In this document: positions 48,125 through 58,474 of the stretch, in pieces
How positions within the stretch are numbered: position 1 is the stretch's first letter
How the letters are laid out: each line of letters opens with the position of its first letter
Assembly: GCF_900172295.1 (NCBI RefSeq)
Contig: NZ_FWFL01000001.1
Coordinates: 248,001 to 312,000, forward strand
Direction: 5' to 3'
DNA: 64,000 nucleotides
Source: Roseovarius litorisediminis
GTDB taxonomy: Bacteria; Pseudomonadota; Alphaproteobacteria; Rhodobacterales; Rhodobacteraceae
The notes under the pieces: generated by a model
The model's database searches: none
What the model was told of the DNA's origin: nothing
What the model saw: the letters and a program-made list of their open reading frames with translations, nothing else
Position numbers and translations under genes: made by a program

Positions 48125-48484
48125 TTACAGCTTCGGGATCGGCACCGCCGAAATTCCGGCCCCTTTCAGCAGTTTGTTGATGACGCCCCAAACGACACCC
48201 ACCGAAGCATTCCACGCTTTTTCAAGGGTCAGCGCCGTCAGGTTGGCGACGGCAATGGCAAAGTTTCTGATCTTGTCTTCCAGCTGCTCCATCAGGAACT
48301 CGAACATGTCGTCGTCATCTCTCAACTCTCCGGAAGTCCGCATTCGGGAAATAAGGGCAGCCTGTTTTGAGATTTTTTTGGTCTGGGATTTGTGGAAACT
48401 GCTGATCTGATCCCAGCCCTCGGCCAACTCCTGTTTCCAGGCCTCAGCGATTTCACCGGCAATTGCGTTCAAAGATTCTGCCAT
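48125..48484 (-). CDS. Hypothetical helical protein
   Basis: This 119-residue protein without a signal peptide starts at MAESLNAIAG (GAGGAG upstream). It is mostly helical, with a charged middle part (SRMRTSGELRDDDDMFEFLMEQLE) and an amphipathic C-terminus (VGVVWGVINKLLKGAGISAVP). No family is recognised. It lies 22 bases downstream of the small lipoprotein gene and is probably co-transcribed with it. Confidence 0.6.
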   Translation of the reverse strand: MAESLNAIAGEIAEAWKQELAEGWDQISSFHKSQTKKISKQAALISRMRTSGELRDDDDMFEFLMEQLEDKIRNFAIAVANLTALTLEKAWNASVGVVWGVINKLLKGAGISAVPIPKL

Positions 48485-48506
48485 GGTGTTTCTCCTCAAG
48501 TAAACT

Positions 48507-49010
48507 TTACTGCAATGCGGCCTCGACGGTCAGCGCCTGCTCAATCGAAATTTCATAGTCTGCGACCAACAGCGTCAGGAGACCGTCAGGCAGCCCGCGG
48601 GTTTTGTGGCGGTCCCGCATTTTCGAAAGGGTTTCGATGATTTCATTAATCGCCCTTGGTGTAACAATGGCACAGCCCTGATCCGCTTCAACCTCGGCGC
48701 AAATTTCGCCAAGCTTTGGAAGTTTTCTGAATTTTGAACTGATTTTTTGCGCACCATCTGGCTGGGGTCGTGTTTTTGCGCGGGTCAGAAGCGCGCCAAA
48801 CGAGCCTATCACCTTGTGATATTGCGCGGCATGTTTGCTGAACTGTGCCTTGCTTGAGCCCCCCGACAGCGCGCTGAACAATATATGCGCATCCTTGTTT
48901 GCATCATTCAGGCCCTGATGCAGTTTCTGATCATAGTCGGGTAACAGGCTGACCGTACAGGCGGTCAGAAAAATAAAAGCTGACAGACACAATTGACGTA
49001 GGTGCGTCAT
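48507..49010 (-). CDS. Hypothetical lipoprotein
   Basis: This 167-residue protein has a lipoprotein signal (LSAFIFLTAC, lipobox LTAC). The mature part is helical (QKLHQGLNDANKDAHILFSAL, AQYHKVIGSFGALLTRAKT), with one extra pair of cysteines (ICAEVEADQGCAI). No family is recognised. It is the first gene of a two-gene unit with the helical protein at 48125-48484. Both interrupt the trpF-trpB interval. Confidence 0.6.
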   Translation of the reverse strand: MTHLRQLCLSAFIFLTACTVSLLPDYDQKLHQGLNDANKDAHILFSALSGGSSKAQFSKHAAQYHKVIGSFGALLTRAKTRPQPDGAQKISSKFRKLPKLGEICAEVEADQGCAIVTPRAINEIIETLSKMRDRHKTRGLPDGLLTLLVADYEISIEQALTVEAALQ

Positions 49011-49311
49011 GACAAACCCCCTTCGTAAAAATGATCTTTATAATAATCCCAGAAGGGTAAAGGCGCATGCTGGTCCCGGTCAAGGTTGAATGTTTCACCT
49101 CTTCCGGGCGTGTGGCACAACCAGAGTGCGCTCCAGACCAGGGTTTGCAGCGTTTTGGCTTGCAACCAAAAGGAGGCCGCAACCGCGTTTCTAACGCTGT
49201 AAATCGCAAGCCCAAGTGTCTTTGCGCAAGTCCAAACCGGTTTTCGCTGGAAAATCTCCCAATCGTCCCATATTCAACGGGGCGAACACCCGGATGGCAA
49301 AGGCATATACG
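49011..49311. other. Leader region upstream of trpB
   Basis: These 301 bases between the divergent lipoprotein gene and trpB contain no credible gene. No Trp-rich leader peptide or attenuator-like hairpin series was found, and no clear promoter could be fixed. Confidence 0.4.
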
Positions 49312-50538
49312 ATGAACGACCTTTTCAACTCCTTCATGACAGGCCCCGATGAAAAGGGCCGGTTCGGCGATTTTGGCGGGCGGTTTGTTTCAGAAACCCT
49401 GATGCCCCTGATCCTTGAGCTGGAAGCGCAGTATGAGCATGCCAAGACCGATCAGACTTTCTGGGACGAGATGGATTATCTGTGGAAACACTATGTGGGC
49501 CGTCCCAGCCCACTATACTTCGCAGAACGTCTGACCGATCATCTGGGCGGGGCGAAGATTTATCTCAAGCGGGATGAGCTGAACCACACTGGCGCCCATA
49601 AGATCAACAACGTGCTGGGGCAGATCATTTTGGCGCGGCGCATGGGCAAGACCCGGATCATTGCCGAAACCGGTGCCGGTCAGCACGGTGTGGCCACCGC
49701 CACCGTTTGCGCCAAGTTCGGGCTGAAATGTGTGGTCTATATGGGTGCACATGATGTGGAACGGCAAAAGCCCAATGTCTTCCGCATGCGTCTTCTGGGG
49801 GCCGAGGTGGTTCCCGTGACGAGCGGAAGAGGCACCCTGAAAGACGCGATGAACGATGCGTTGCGCGACTGGGTCACTAATGTGCGTGATACCTTCTACT
49901 GCATCGGTACAGTGGCAGGACCGCACCCCTATCCGGCGATGGTCCGCGATTTTCAGGCGATCATCGGCAAAGAGGCGAAAGAGCAGATGATGGAGGCCGA
50001 AGGCCGTCTGCCCGACACGATCATTGCCGCCATCGGCGGCGGGTCGAACGCCATGGGCCTGTTCTTTCCCTTCCTCGACGACAAAGAGGTGAACATCATC
50101 GGGGTCGAGGCAGGCGGTAAGGGTGTGAACGCCAAAATGGAACATTGTGCGTCGCTTACCGGCGGGCGTCCTGGGGTTCTGCACGGCAACCGGACCTATC
50201 TTTTGCAGGATGACGACGGGCAGATTCTGGAAGGTTATTCGATCTCGGCGGGCCTGGATTACCCAGGCATCGGACCGGAACATAGCTGGTTACACGAAAT
50301 CGGCCGCGCCAAATATGTCGCGATCACCGACAAGGAAGCGCTGGAGGCGTTTCAGCTGTGTTGCATGCAAGAGGGGATCATCCCGGCGCTTGAACCCAGC
50401 CATGCGCTGGCCCATGTGATGAAGATCGCGCCGGAGCTTCCCGCCGACCATCTGATTTGCATGAACATGTGCGGGCGTGGCGACAAGGATATCTTTACCG
50501 TCGCGAAGCATCTGGGATTTGGCATGGACGAAGGTTAA
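49312..50538 (+). CDS. trpB: Tryptophan synthase beta chain
   Basis: This 408-residue PLP enzyme joins indole and serine to tryptophan. The PLP lysine lies in [11 protein letters not shown], the glycine-rich phosphate loop in [12 protein letters not shown], and [12 protein letters not shown] and [13 protein letters not shown] are further signatures. I start it at [14 protein letters not shown] (49312); MAKAYTMND (49294) is an alternative. trpA is not adjacent. The gene is complete. Confidence 0.97.
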   Translation: MNDLFNSFMTGPDEKGRFGDFGGRFVSETLMPLILELEAQYEHAKTDQTFWDEMDYLWKHYVGRPSPLYFAERLTDHLGGAKIYLKRDELNHTGAHKINNVLGQIILARRMGKTRIIAETGAGQHGVATATVCAKFGLKCVVYMGAHDVERQKPNVFRMRLLGAEVVPVTSGRGTLKDAMNDALRDWVTNVRDTFYCIGTVAGPHPYPAMVRDFQAIIGKEAKEQMMEAEGRLPDTIIAAIGGGSNAMGLFFPFLDDKEVNIIGVEAGGKGVNAKMEHCASLTGGRPGVLHGNRTYLLQDDDGQILEGYSISAGLDYPGIGPEHSWLHEIGRAKYVAITDKEALEAFQLCCMQEGIIPALEPSHALAHVMKIAPELPADHLICMNMCGRGDKDIFTVAKHLGFGMDEG

Positions 50539-50819
50539 GCGCCACCGGTGCAGATCGAAAGCATCGGGTATCTGGCACTGCGTCCGCGTGTACGAGCCGC
50601 TTGGCTGTAAACGCATTGGTTTGATACAAGCAAACGCCAGGCGCTCTACTGGAATCGCTTCGCTAAAAACGGCGGAATTTATTTTACTTGTTTGACCACG
50701 ATCTGTTTGATTGACCAAACCGGTTTCTGGTACGCGTGGGATTCTCATCTCATGCGGGCCGAAGGCACCTGCAAAACAAGATCAGGTCGGGGTGCAATGA
50801 ATGTTGCCGGAAGTACCAC

Positions 50820-50844
50820 AACCAAACCCAATTGGGATTTGGTT
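50820..50844. repeat. Inverted repeat AACCAAA / TTTGGTT around a palindromic core
   Basis: AACCAAA (50820-50826) and TTTGGTT (50838-50844) flank the perfect palindrome CCCAATTGGG with a one-base bulge. It may be a hairpin in RNA or a protein-binding dyad. There is no T tract. Confidence 0.4.
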
Positions 50845-50933
50845 CTGGAGTTGCCGCAGCTTACCCCCCGATCCTTAGGCTTCAGATTCTGAAACGTGCC
50901 TTCGCCCCAACTTTATCCTGAACAGCTTTGTTG

Positions 50934-50961
50934 GGCCCCCGGCCGGGTTTCCCAGGGGGCC
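50934..50961. terminator. GC-rich hairpin in the trpB-tRNA interval
   Basis: GGCCCCC (50934-50940) pairs with GGGGGCC (50955-50961), with an inner GGG-TTT-CCC stem. It is a strong hairpin but is not followed by a T run on either strand, so terminator function is only possible. It lies downstream of the minus-strand tRNA and of trpB. Confidence 0.35.
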
Positions 50962-51043
50962 GCGAGGAGCTGAATATCTAACCGCCGCAATGGTAAAGTT
51001 CAGCCGAAAAAGGCAGAACTGTGTGTCATCTCAAAGTGGGAAA

Positions 51044-51120
51044 TGGCGGACCGAGGAGGATTCGAACCCCCGACCCCCTGATTCGTAGTCAGGTACTCTA
51101 TCCAGCTGAGCTATCGGTCC
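51044..51120 (-). tRNA. tRNA-Arg (anticodon ACG)
   Basis: This is a 77-base cloverleaf on the minus strand. The acceptor stem GGACCGA pairs with TCGGTCC, the anticodon stem CCTGA with TCAGG around loop CTACGAA (anticodon ACG), and the T-arm carries GGTTCGAATCC. The discriminator base is G, and CCA is encoded (TGG at 51044-51046 on the plus strand). Confidence 0.96.
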
Positions 51121-51176
51121 GTGAGAGGAGCATCTAGACGCTGACGCACCGCGATGCAAGGGGGATTTGACAGAAA

Positions 51177-52574
51177 TCAGCTTATGTTTTGCAAGTCGCC
51201 TTTTGGCAGCTCGATACAAAATACTGTTCCGTTTTCATTGGTGCGTTCCAGCATCAGTGCTCCACCGTGGCCCCGAATGAGTTCAGCGGCGATACTCAGG
51301 CCAAGTCCGGTGCCCCCCTTGCTGGCGCCACCCTTGAAGGGTTTGAACAAATACTCTTGGGCCTTGGGCGGAAGGCCGGGGCCGGTATCGGCGATACGGA
51401 TGATCCAACTATCACTGTCTTCATGGGCAGAAACGTTGATTTCACCGGGTTTGCCGCTGCTGATAATTGCCTGTCGCGCGTTGCGCACAAGATTGGCCAC
51501 AACGCGGTAAACGTGCTCGGCATCCGCGCGAACCACAAGTTTCGATGGCACGTCTTCCGAAAAACTGACCTGGTTTTCGCCAACCGAAAGCCGTTCGCTG
51601 TCAATCACGTCACTGACGATTTCGGTCAACGCAAACCGGCTGAGGGTCGGGCCGGGTTCTTCGGCGCGTCCATAGGCGAGGGTGGATTCGCAAAGATGGA
51701 CCGCGCGCGTGATGGAGCTGACCAGTTTGGGGGCCATGCGTTTGACCGCCGGATCCTCGCTCATTTCAATACGGTCGGTGAAAAGTTGTGCGCTGGTCAG
51801 GATGTTGCGCAGGTCGTGGCTGATTTTGGCAACGGCACCGCCTAACTGGGCCAGATGCTCTTTTTGCTTGAGGGCGCTGGTAAGCTGCGTTTGCAGGGAT
51901 TGCAGAGTTTCTTCCGCCTCGCGCAATTCAGTTACACCGGCGGAGGGGGTAATTACACGACGGGCATCTTCGGGCTCGGCGGCATAGGATTTCATGTGAT
52001 CCACGACCCGTTTGATGGGTTTGACAAGGAACCGGCGCACGGCCAGGAACAACAGGACGGCGGTGAACAGCGAAATGACTGCCGATAGCAACAGAATGCG
52101 CAGGCCATAATCAAGCATCGCGTTGCGTAGCTGCGCCGTTTCCATGGTGATTTCAATGATAAGCCCACCCATCCTTACCGGATCGCCAATAACGCGGATC
52201 ACTTGCGGTTCAGGAGTGATCAGGCGGTGCATGGCGTCGCCGATCAGCCGGAACGCGTTGGCGTTTCGAAGATCAAACGTGTCTGCAATAGGATAGGGTA
52301 TGGGCGAAGACAGCATCAGCTGGCGGGCTTCGTCACGGCGCAAAACCACGTTGAACACGCCCGCGTTTATCAAAAGCTCTTCTTCCAGGTCGGGGCTGAT
52401 GATTTCGTCGGCCAGAAGGGCCAGAGAAGCAATTTGGGCGCGTTCCAGATGCGAGAGCAGAAAATCCGCGCGGAAGCGGGCAACCGACGGAACGAATATC
52501 AGAACCTCGGCCAGCATCACGAACGCCGCTGTCAGGATCAGGAAGCGCCCCGAGAGTGAATTCAGCAACCGCAT
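51177..52574 (-). CDS. Membrane sensor histidine kinase
   Basis: This 465-residue kinase has an N-terminal membrane segment (FLILTAAFVMLAEVLIFV), a periplasmic sensor of ~140 residues, a second segment (ILLLSAVISLFTAVLLFLAV) and a HAMP linker. The H-box is AKISHDLRNILTSAQ, the N-box ANLVRNARQAI and the G-boxes DTGPGLPP and GGTGLGLS. No response regulator gene is adjacent. It lies 14 bases after the flavoprotein reductase gene, so it is in one operon with that gene and the TVP38-like gene. The stimulus is unknown. Confidence 0.88.
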   Translation of the reverse strand: MRLLNSLSGRFLILTAAFVMLAEVLIFVPSVARFRADFLLSHLERAQIASLALLADEIISPDLEEELLINAGVFNVVLRRDEARQLMLSSPIPYPIADTFDLRNANAFRLIGDAMHRLITPEPQVIRVIGDPVRMGGLIIEITMETAQLRNAMLDYGLRILLLSAVISLFTAVLLFLAVRRFLVKPIKRVVDHMKSYAAEPEDARRVITPSAGVTELREAEETLQSLQTQLTSALKQKEHLAQLGGAVAKISHDLRNILTSAQLFTDRIEMSEDPAVKRMAPKLVSSITRAVHLCESTLAYGRAEEPGPTLSRFALTEIVSDVIDSERLSVGENQVSFSEDVPSKLVVRADAEHVYRVVANLVRNARQAIISSGKPGEINVSAHEDSDSWIIRIADTGPGLPPKAQEYLFKPFKGGASKGGTGLGLSIAAELIRGHGGALMLERTNENGTVFCIELPKGDLQNIS

Positions 52575-52588
52575 CTTTTTTGTCCCGT

Positions 52589-54007
52589 TTACGGAAGCCA
52601 GCGTTGAATAAAGCCGACCAGCATTTTCACCTTAGGGTTATCAAACAGCCTTGGAGAAAAATAGGCCCCCGCAGCACGTTTGTTCAGTTCGCCGATGGTC
52701 GGGTAGGGGGCAACCATGTTTGCAACATGTTTCATCTTCAGTTTGTTGGCCAGAACAAGCGCCCAGAGATTTATCAATTCGCCCGCCTGAGCCCCGGCAA
52801 TAGAGGCCCCGACCGGTCGCCCGCGCACAACCATCACCTTTATCAGACCGTCGGTTTTACGTTCAGCGATAGCCCGATCGTTATGGGTATAGTGAAAACG
52901 GACGACCTCAAGATTGCCACCGTGTTCTTCTTTTGCCTGCGCCTCGGTCAGGCCGACCTGCGCCAGTTCAGGATCGGTATAGGTGGCCCAGGGGATGTGG
53001 GCATTTGTCGCCTTCGCGGGCAGGCCAAACAAGGCCGAACGGATAATCAGCCCGGCGTGATAGCCCGCCATATGGGTGAATTGTAGCCCACCGGCCACGT
53101 CGCCGATGGCATAGACGTGCCTGTTGGTGGTTTTCATCGAGTCGTCGACCTTGATCCCGCTGCGGGTGGTTTCAATGCCGGCGGCGTCTAGATTTAGCTT
53201 GTCGGTATTCGCCTTTCGCCCCACGGCCATCAACAGATGGCTGCCCTTGAAGACGCGGCCATCCTTGGCCTCAATCTCAATCGCGCCTGCTTTGCCGCGG
53301 ATTTCGGCGGCCATGGCATCCTCGGCAATTTCTATACCTTCGGCACGCAGCTTACCAAGAACGATGGCGGCCATTTCAGGATCGTCCTTGCCAAGCGCCT
53401 TCATGCCTTCAATCACGGTGACCTTGCTACCAAGGCGCAGATGGGCCTGTGCCATTTCCATGCCGATCGGTCCGCCCCCTACGATCAGCAGATGTTTGGG
53501 GCGTTCGCGCAGATCAAACAGGGTTTCGTTTGTTTCATATGGAACGGAATCGAGCCCAGGAATCGGCGGAACAAAGGGGGATGAACCGGTGGCTATCACG
53601 ATCCGGCGGGCGGTGATGGTGTGATTCCCGGCCTTGACCTGTGTTGCCGAGATGAAACTGCCATATTCGCGGATGACTTTGACACCGAGCCCTTCGAACC
53701 GCTCCTGGTTGTCGACCGGGGCAATCTGGGCAATAACATCGGCGACGTGATCCTTTGCGGCACCATAATCGACCTTTGGTTTCACATCAGCCACGCCAAA
53801 TGGGCTGGCATGGGACTGTGCGTAGGCGGCCTTGCCGCTGGCAATCAGCGCCTTGGAGGGTACACACCCATAATTCAGGCAATCCCCCCCCATCTTGTGA
53901 CCCTCAAGTAGGATGACGCTGGCGCCCAACTGAACGGCACCCGAGGCCACGGACAAGCCGCCCGAGCCGGCGCCGATGACCAGCAGGTCGGTCTTCAGAT
54001 CACTCAT
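52589..54007 (-). CDS. Pyridine nucleotide-disulfide oxidoreductase (MerA-like clade, not MerA)
   Basis: This 472-residue FAD/NAD(P) enzyme has the FAD site DLLVIGAGSGGLS, the redox-active pair GGDCLNYGCVPSKA, NAD-site GGGPIGMEMAQ and ATGSSPFVPPIPG. The C-terminal dimer domain ends PYPTIGELNKRAAGA, where the catalytic His of lipoamide dehydrogenase is Tyr, as in mercuric reductases. It lacks the N-terminal HMA domain and the C-terminal Cys-Cys of MerA, so mercury reduction is unlikely. It lies two bases after the TVP38-like gene. Such pairs are common, but the substrate is unknown. Confidence 0.88.
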   Translation of the reverse strand: MSDLKTDLLVIGAGSGGLSVASGAVQLGASVILLEGHKMGGDCLNYGCVPSKALIASGKAAYAQSHASPFGVADVKPKVDYGAAKDHVADVIAQIAPVDNQERFEGLGVKVIREYGSFISATQVKAGNHTITARRIVIATGSSPFVPPIPGLDSVPYETNETLFDLRERPKHLLIVGGGPIGMEMAQAHLRLGSKVTVIEGMKALGKDDPEMAAIVLGKLRAEGIEIAEDAMAAEIRGKAGAIEIEAKDGRVFKGSHLLMAVGRKANTDKLNLDAAGIETTRSGIKVDDSMKTTNRHVYAIGDVAGGLQFTHMAGYHAGLIIRSALFGLPAKATNAHIPWATYTDPELAQVGLTEAQAKEEHGGNLEVVRFHYTHNDRAIAERKTDGLIKVMVVRGRPVGASIAGAQAGELINLWALVLANKLKMKHVANMVAPYPTIGELNKRAAGAYFSPRLFDNPKVKMLVGFIQRWLP

Positions 54008-54009
54008 GT

Positions 54010-54807
54010 TCAGATATCCTTTTTGCCGCGAACGGCCTTTATGACAATCGGCAGGGCGGCCAGAGCAGACAGGCCGAGAATGGGGCCGATGATCTGCGGC
54101 TCCCACAGAAGCGACAAATCCGGACTTTCGCCACGATCAAAAACCTCGCCAAGGCCTACACCGATCCAGGTGAAGACGATCGCGCCGGGAATGATGCCAA
54201 GAAAGGTGGTGAAAACGAAGTTGAAAAACTTCACTCCGACCAGCGCAGGTAAAAGATTGGCCACGAAAAACGGTACAGCTGGCACAAGTCGCATGAGAAA
54301 AAGTACACTGATTTCATGCTCATGCAGGCCAGTTTTTATCTTCTTCAGTGTGCCATCCGAAGTTTCAATCCTGGCTGCAAGCGCGCGCCCAAGCCCCCAG
54401 CGGGCCGCCAGAAAGATGGCGGTGGCGCCAAGCGTGGCAGCGGTGACATTGAATAGGGTTCCCAAGCTCAAACCAAACAGAAATCCGCCGGTGACCGACG
54501 CCACAGCCGCGCCGGGCAATGAAAAGGCCACGATAACGAAGTAAATAGCTATAAAGACAGCGGCAAGCCCGACGTAATTGCTATCCCGAAATGCAAGCAA
54601 AGTCTCGCGGTGTTGTCTAAGTGTGTCGAAAGTCAGGTAGTCGCGAAGCGTAAAATACCCGATCACCGCCACCACAAGTATGATCAATAGTGGCAAGTGC
54701 CGCAAAGGCGAAGCCTTGTCGGGATGTGAGGTATGTTCCATGGTCATGTTGTTGCCTGCATTGTTCTCTTCAGACTCAACATGATCACGACGAGGGGGAA
54801 TAGCCAT
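54010..54807 (-). CDS. TVP38/TMEM64 (VTT-domain) membrane protein
   Basis: This 265-residue inner-membrane protein of the DedA/TVP38 group has six hydrophobic segments and the VTT signature (FSLPGAAVASVTGGFLFGLSLGT, FLMRLVPAVPFFVANLLPAL, FLGIIPGAIVFTWIGVGLG). Related DedA proteins are lipid carriers or flippases. A shorter start at 54747 (MTMEHT) is possible. It is translated just before the flavoprotein reductase gene. Confidence 0.87.
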   Translation of the reverse strand: MAIPPRRDHVESEENNAGNNMTMEHTSHPDKASPLRHLPLLIILVVAVIGYFTLRDYLTFDTLRQHRETLLAFRDSNYVGLAAVFIAIYFVIVAFSLPGAAVASVTGGFLFGLSLGTLFNVTAATLGATAIFLAARWGLGRALAARIETSDGTLKKIKTGLHEHEISVLFLMRLVPAVPFFVANLLPALVGVKFFNFVFTTFLGIIPGAIVFTWIGVGLGEVFDRGESPDLSLLWEPQIIGPILGLSALAALPIVIKAVRGKKDI

Positions 54808-54930
54808 AGACCTCACGTGTGGGTGATCGCGGGTGATAGGTAACCCTTCGTAACCGCAGAGATTTGGCCGTTTTGTAACATTGCTGCCGCGCAGTGGCAC
54901 GTTTTTTGTTGCAAAACCTGCCGCACGGGT

Positions 54931-54959
54931 TTGACTTGTGAAAAACGGGCCACTATAGA
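54931..54959 (+). promoter_or_regulatory. Sigma-70 promoter of rpmH
   Basis: TTGACT (54931-54936) and TATAGA (54954-54959) are separated by an ideal 17 bases and lie about 73 bases before rpmH. Both hexamers are near consensus. Confidence 0.8.
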
Positions 54960-55031
54960 CCGGGCTTCGGTTACCCCACGGGCAAGCGCGATTCCTGATC
55001 GAGTATTGCCCGCAACGTCGGAGATGGAGCG

Positions 55032-55166
55032 ATGAAACGCACCTTTCAACCTTCTAACCTGGTTCGCAAGCGCCGCCATGGTTTTCGCGCCCGCATGGCC
55101 ACCAAAGCCGGTCGCAAGATCCTGAACGCACGTCGCGCCCGCGGCCGCAAAGAACTGAGCGCGTAA
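55032..55166 (+). CDS. rpmH: 50S ribosomal protein L34
   Basis: This 44-residue basic ribosomal protein has the standard start [20 protein letters not shown] and the C-terminal [17 protein letters not shown]. It has the exact family length. A strong promoter lies at 54931-54959, and rnpA follows 22 bases after the stop. Confidence 0.97.
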   Translation: MKRTFQPSNLVRKRRHGFRARMATKAGRKILNARRARGRKELSA

Positions 55167-55188
55167 GCGCCAGTTACAGGTTACGGAC

Positions 55189-55587
55189 ATGATACCGCCG
55201 GAGGCCCCTGATGAAAATGCAGGGAATGAGCCCCCGGCGGTTTCCGTTTGCCTGAAGGTCATGCGCACGCGCAGCCAGTTTCTGGCGACCGCCCGGGCAG
55301 GGCGGCAAGGTACAGCGTCGATGGTGGTGCAGGCCAGAGAACGGGGCGATGATGACCCTTGCATCAACGTTGGGTTCACCTGCTCGAAAAAGGTCGGCAA
55401 TGCCGTGGCCCGGAACCAAGCAAAACGGCGACTGCGCGAAGCTGCACGTCTGGTGCTGCCCCGGTTTGGACAGGCCGGTTGGGACTATGTGCTGATCGGC
55501 CGGGCCGAGGTTACCGCCCAGCGCCCCTTTCAGGAATTGCAGAACGATCTTATCTATGCACTGAAAAAGCTGCATACACAGACATGA
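55189..55587 (+). CDS. rnpA: Ribonuclease P protein component
   Basis: This 132-residue basic protein partners RNase P RNA in 5' maturation of tRNA. The RNR motif region reads [15 protein letters not shown], with [12 protein letters not shown] before it. It has the extended proline/glutamate-rich N-terminus seen in Rhodobacteraceae. It overlaps yidD by four bases. Confidence 0.94.
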   Translation: MIPPEAPDENAGNEPPAVSVCLKVMRTRSQFLATARAGRQGTASMVVQARERGDDDPCINVGFTCSKKVGNAVARNQAKRRLREAARLVLPRFGQAGWDYVLIGRAEVTAQRPFQELQNDLIYALKKLHTQT

Positions 55588-55826
55588 GCCCGCTTGCCCA
55601 TATCCTTGCCCTGCCGATCAGGGGCTACCGCCTGATCTTTTCACCCTGGGTCGGGTTCAACTGCCGCTATCAGCCAACCTGCAGCCAATATGCGCTTGAG
55701 GCATTGGAAAAGCACGGCGCACTCAAGGGCGGCTGGATGGCCGCCAAACGGATCGGGCGCTGTAATCCCTGGGGGCAATGCGGATATGATCCGGTGCCGG
55801 ACACATCTGATTCAACCAAGAGATAG
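55584..55826 (+). CDS. yidD: Membrane protein insertion efficiency factor YidD
   Basis: This 80-residue membrane-associated protein helps YidC-dependent insertion. Signatures are [19 protein letters not shown] (three-Cys region) and [21 protein letters not shown] overlap with the rnpA stop fixes the start. yidC does not follow; the next gene is a minus-strand agmatinase. Confidence 0.95.
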   Translation: MSPLAHILALPIRGYRLIFSPWVGFNCRYQPTCSQYALEALEKHGALKGGWMAAKRIGRCNPWGQCGYDPVPDTSDSTKR

Positions 55827-55840
55827 CGACGCTTGTTTTC

Positions 55841-55859
55841 GAAAATTCTGCGAATTTTC
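55841..55859. terminator. Perfect hairpin between yidD and the agmatinase gene
   Basis: GAAAATTC (55841-55848) pairs with GAATTTTC (55852-55859) around a TGC loop. It is AT-rich with no T tract. It lies between converging genes, where a terminator is expected. Confidence 0.4.
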
Positions 55860-55888
55860 CAAGAGCTGCGGAGTTGAAGCATTGCTGA

Positions 55889-56848
55889 TCAAGTGGCTTT
55901 TCGGGCATGAAAAATAAAGCCCAGAGTATTCAGCAATAGCTGCGCTGCAAGAATCGAGGTGCTATCGGTTGGATCATAGGCCGGTGCAACCTCGACCAGA
56001 TCAATACCGACGATCTGATGATTGTGGGCCACAAGCTGCATCAATTCCAGCACTTCGTAGTACAAAAATCCGCCGTGGCTGGGTGTGCCGGTACCCGGTG
56101 CGATTGACGGACAAAAGGCATCGATGTCGATGGTGACATAAAGCCGTGCCCCCGGCGGGATACGGCCCGCAACGGAATCGGTGCCCAGTTTGCGAACCTG
56201 GCGCACCGACAGGATATCCGAGCCGCGCGCACGGGCGTCTTCATAGCCCTCTTTCGCAGTCGAACTGACATTGCGGATGCCCAATTGGGTCAGTCCGGTG
56301 ACATAGGGTTTTTCAGCGGCGCGGCGCATCGGGTTACCATGGCCAAAGCGCACGCCGTGGCGCTCATCGACGAAATCCAGATGCGCGTCGATCTGCAGGA
56401 CGTGGATTTCGCCCTGATCGTCAAAGGCGTTGATGCAGGGAATGTTGATCGAATGGTCGCCACCGATGGTAACGGGCCGCGCACCCGCCGCCAGAATGGC
56501 GCGTACGCCGGTCTCGATATTGGCGTGGCTCTTCATCGTGTCGGTATGGACGATATCGGCATCCCCGATATCGACGATGCGCACGTCACCGGGCAAATAG
56601 GTAGCGTCGTCCTCGTGATCATAAGCTCCGCCGTGGCCAAAGCTGAACAGGGTCGAGGCCTCACGTACGGACCTGGGGCCGAACCGGGCGCCGGGGCGCC
56701 ATTGGGTGCCGGCGTCAAACGGCGCGCCAAGGATGGCAACATCGGCATCGATATTCCCCCAGTCGCTGACATAAGGACGCTTGCCAAATGTCGAGATGCC
56801 AACAAAGGGCAGGTCCAACCGCCCGCTATCGTATCCGTGATTGCCCAA
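55889..56848 (-). CDS. Agmatinase / arginase-family ureohydrolase
   Basis: This 319-residue manganese enzyme probably splits urea from agmatine or a related guanidino compound. The metal motifs are GGDHS, DAHLDFVDE and TIDIDAFCPSIAPGTGTPSHGG. The usual DIDxxDP reads DIDAFCP, with Cys in place of the second-shell Asp; the two metal-binding aspartates remain. The exact substrate is uncertain. It converges on yidD and is divergent from guaB. Confidence 0.87.
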   Translation of the reverse strand: MGNHGYDSGRLDLPFVGISTFGKRPYVSDWGNIDADVAILGAPFDAGTQWRPGARFGPRSVREASTLFSFGHGGAYDHEDDATYLPGDVRIVDIGDADIVHTDTMKSHANIETGVRAILAAGARPVTIGGDHSINIPCINAFDDQGEIHVLQIDAHLDFVDERHGVRFGHGNPMRRAAEKPYVTGLTQLGIRNVSSTAKEGYEDARARGSDILSVRQVRKLGTDSVAGRIPPGARLYVTIDIDAFCPSIAPGTGTPSHGGFLYYEVLELMQLVAHNHQIVGIDLVEVAPAYDPTDSTSILAAQLLLNTLGFIFHARKAT

Positions 56849-56854
56849 ATCTGA

Positions 56855-58435
<1,581 letters not shown>

Positions 58436-58474
58436 CCTTATCAGATTACTATTCCACAAAGTTGGTGTGAAACC

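Larger units (their letters stand above)
50539..51043. other. 505-base gene-free region with two dyads
   Basis: No credible gene lies between trpB and tRNA-Arg. Two inverted repeats stand out, at 50820-50844 and 50934-50961, described separately. The stretch is AT/GC mixed and could hold a small RNA or only decayed sequence; nothing recognisable was found. Confidence 0.35.

Noticed and set aside
51044..51120. tRNA-Arg as island attachment site
   Set aside because: No integrase or repeated tRNA 3' end was seen near it; the accessory region lies 16 kb away.
52589..54007. Mercuric reductase
   Set aside because: No N-terminal HMA domain, no C-terminal cysteine pair and no mer genes nearby.
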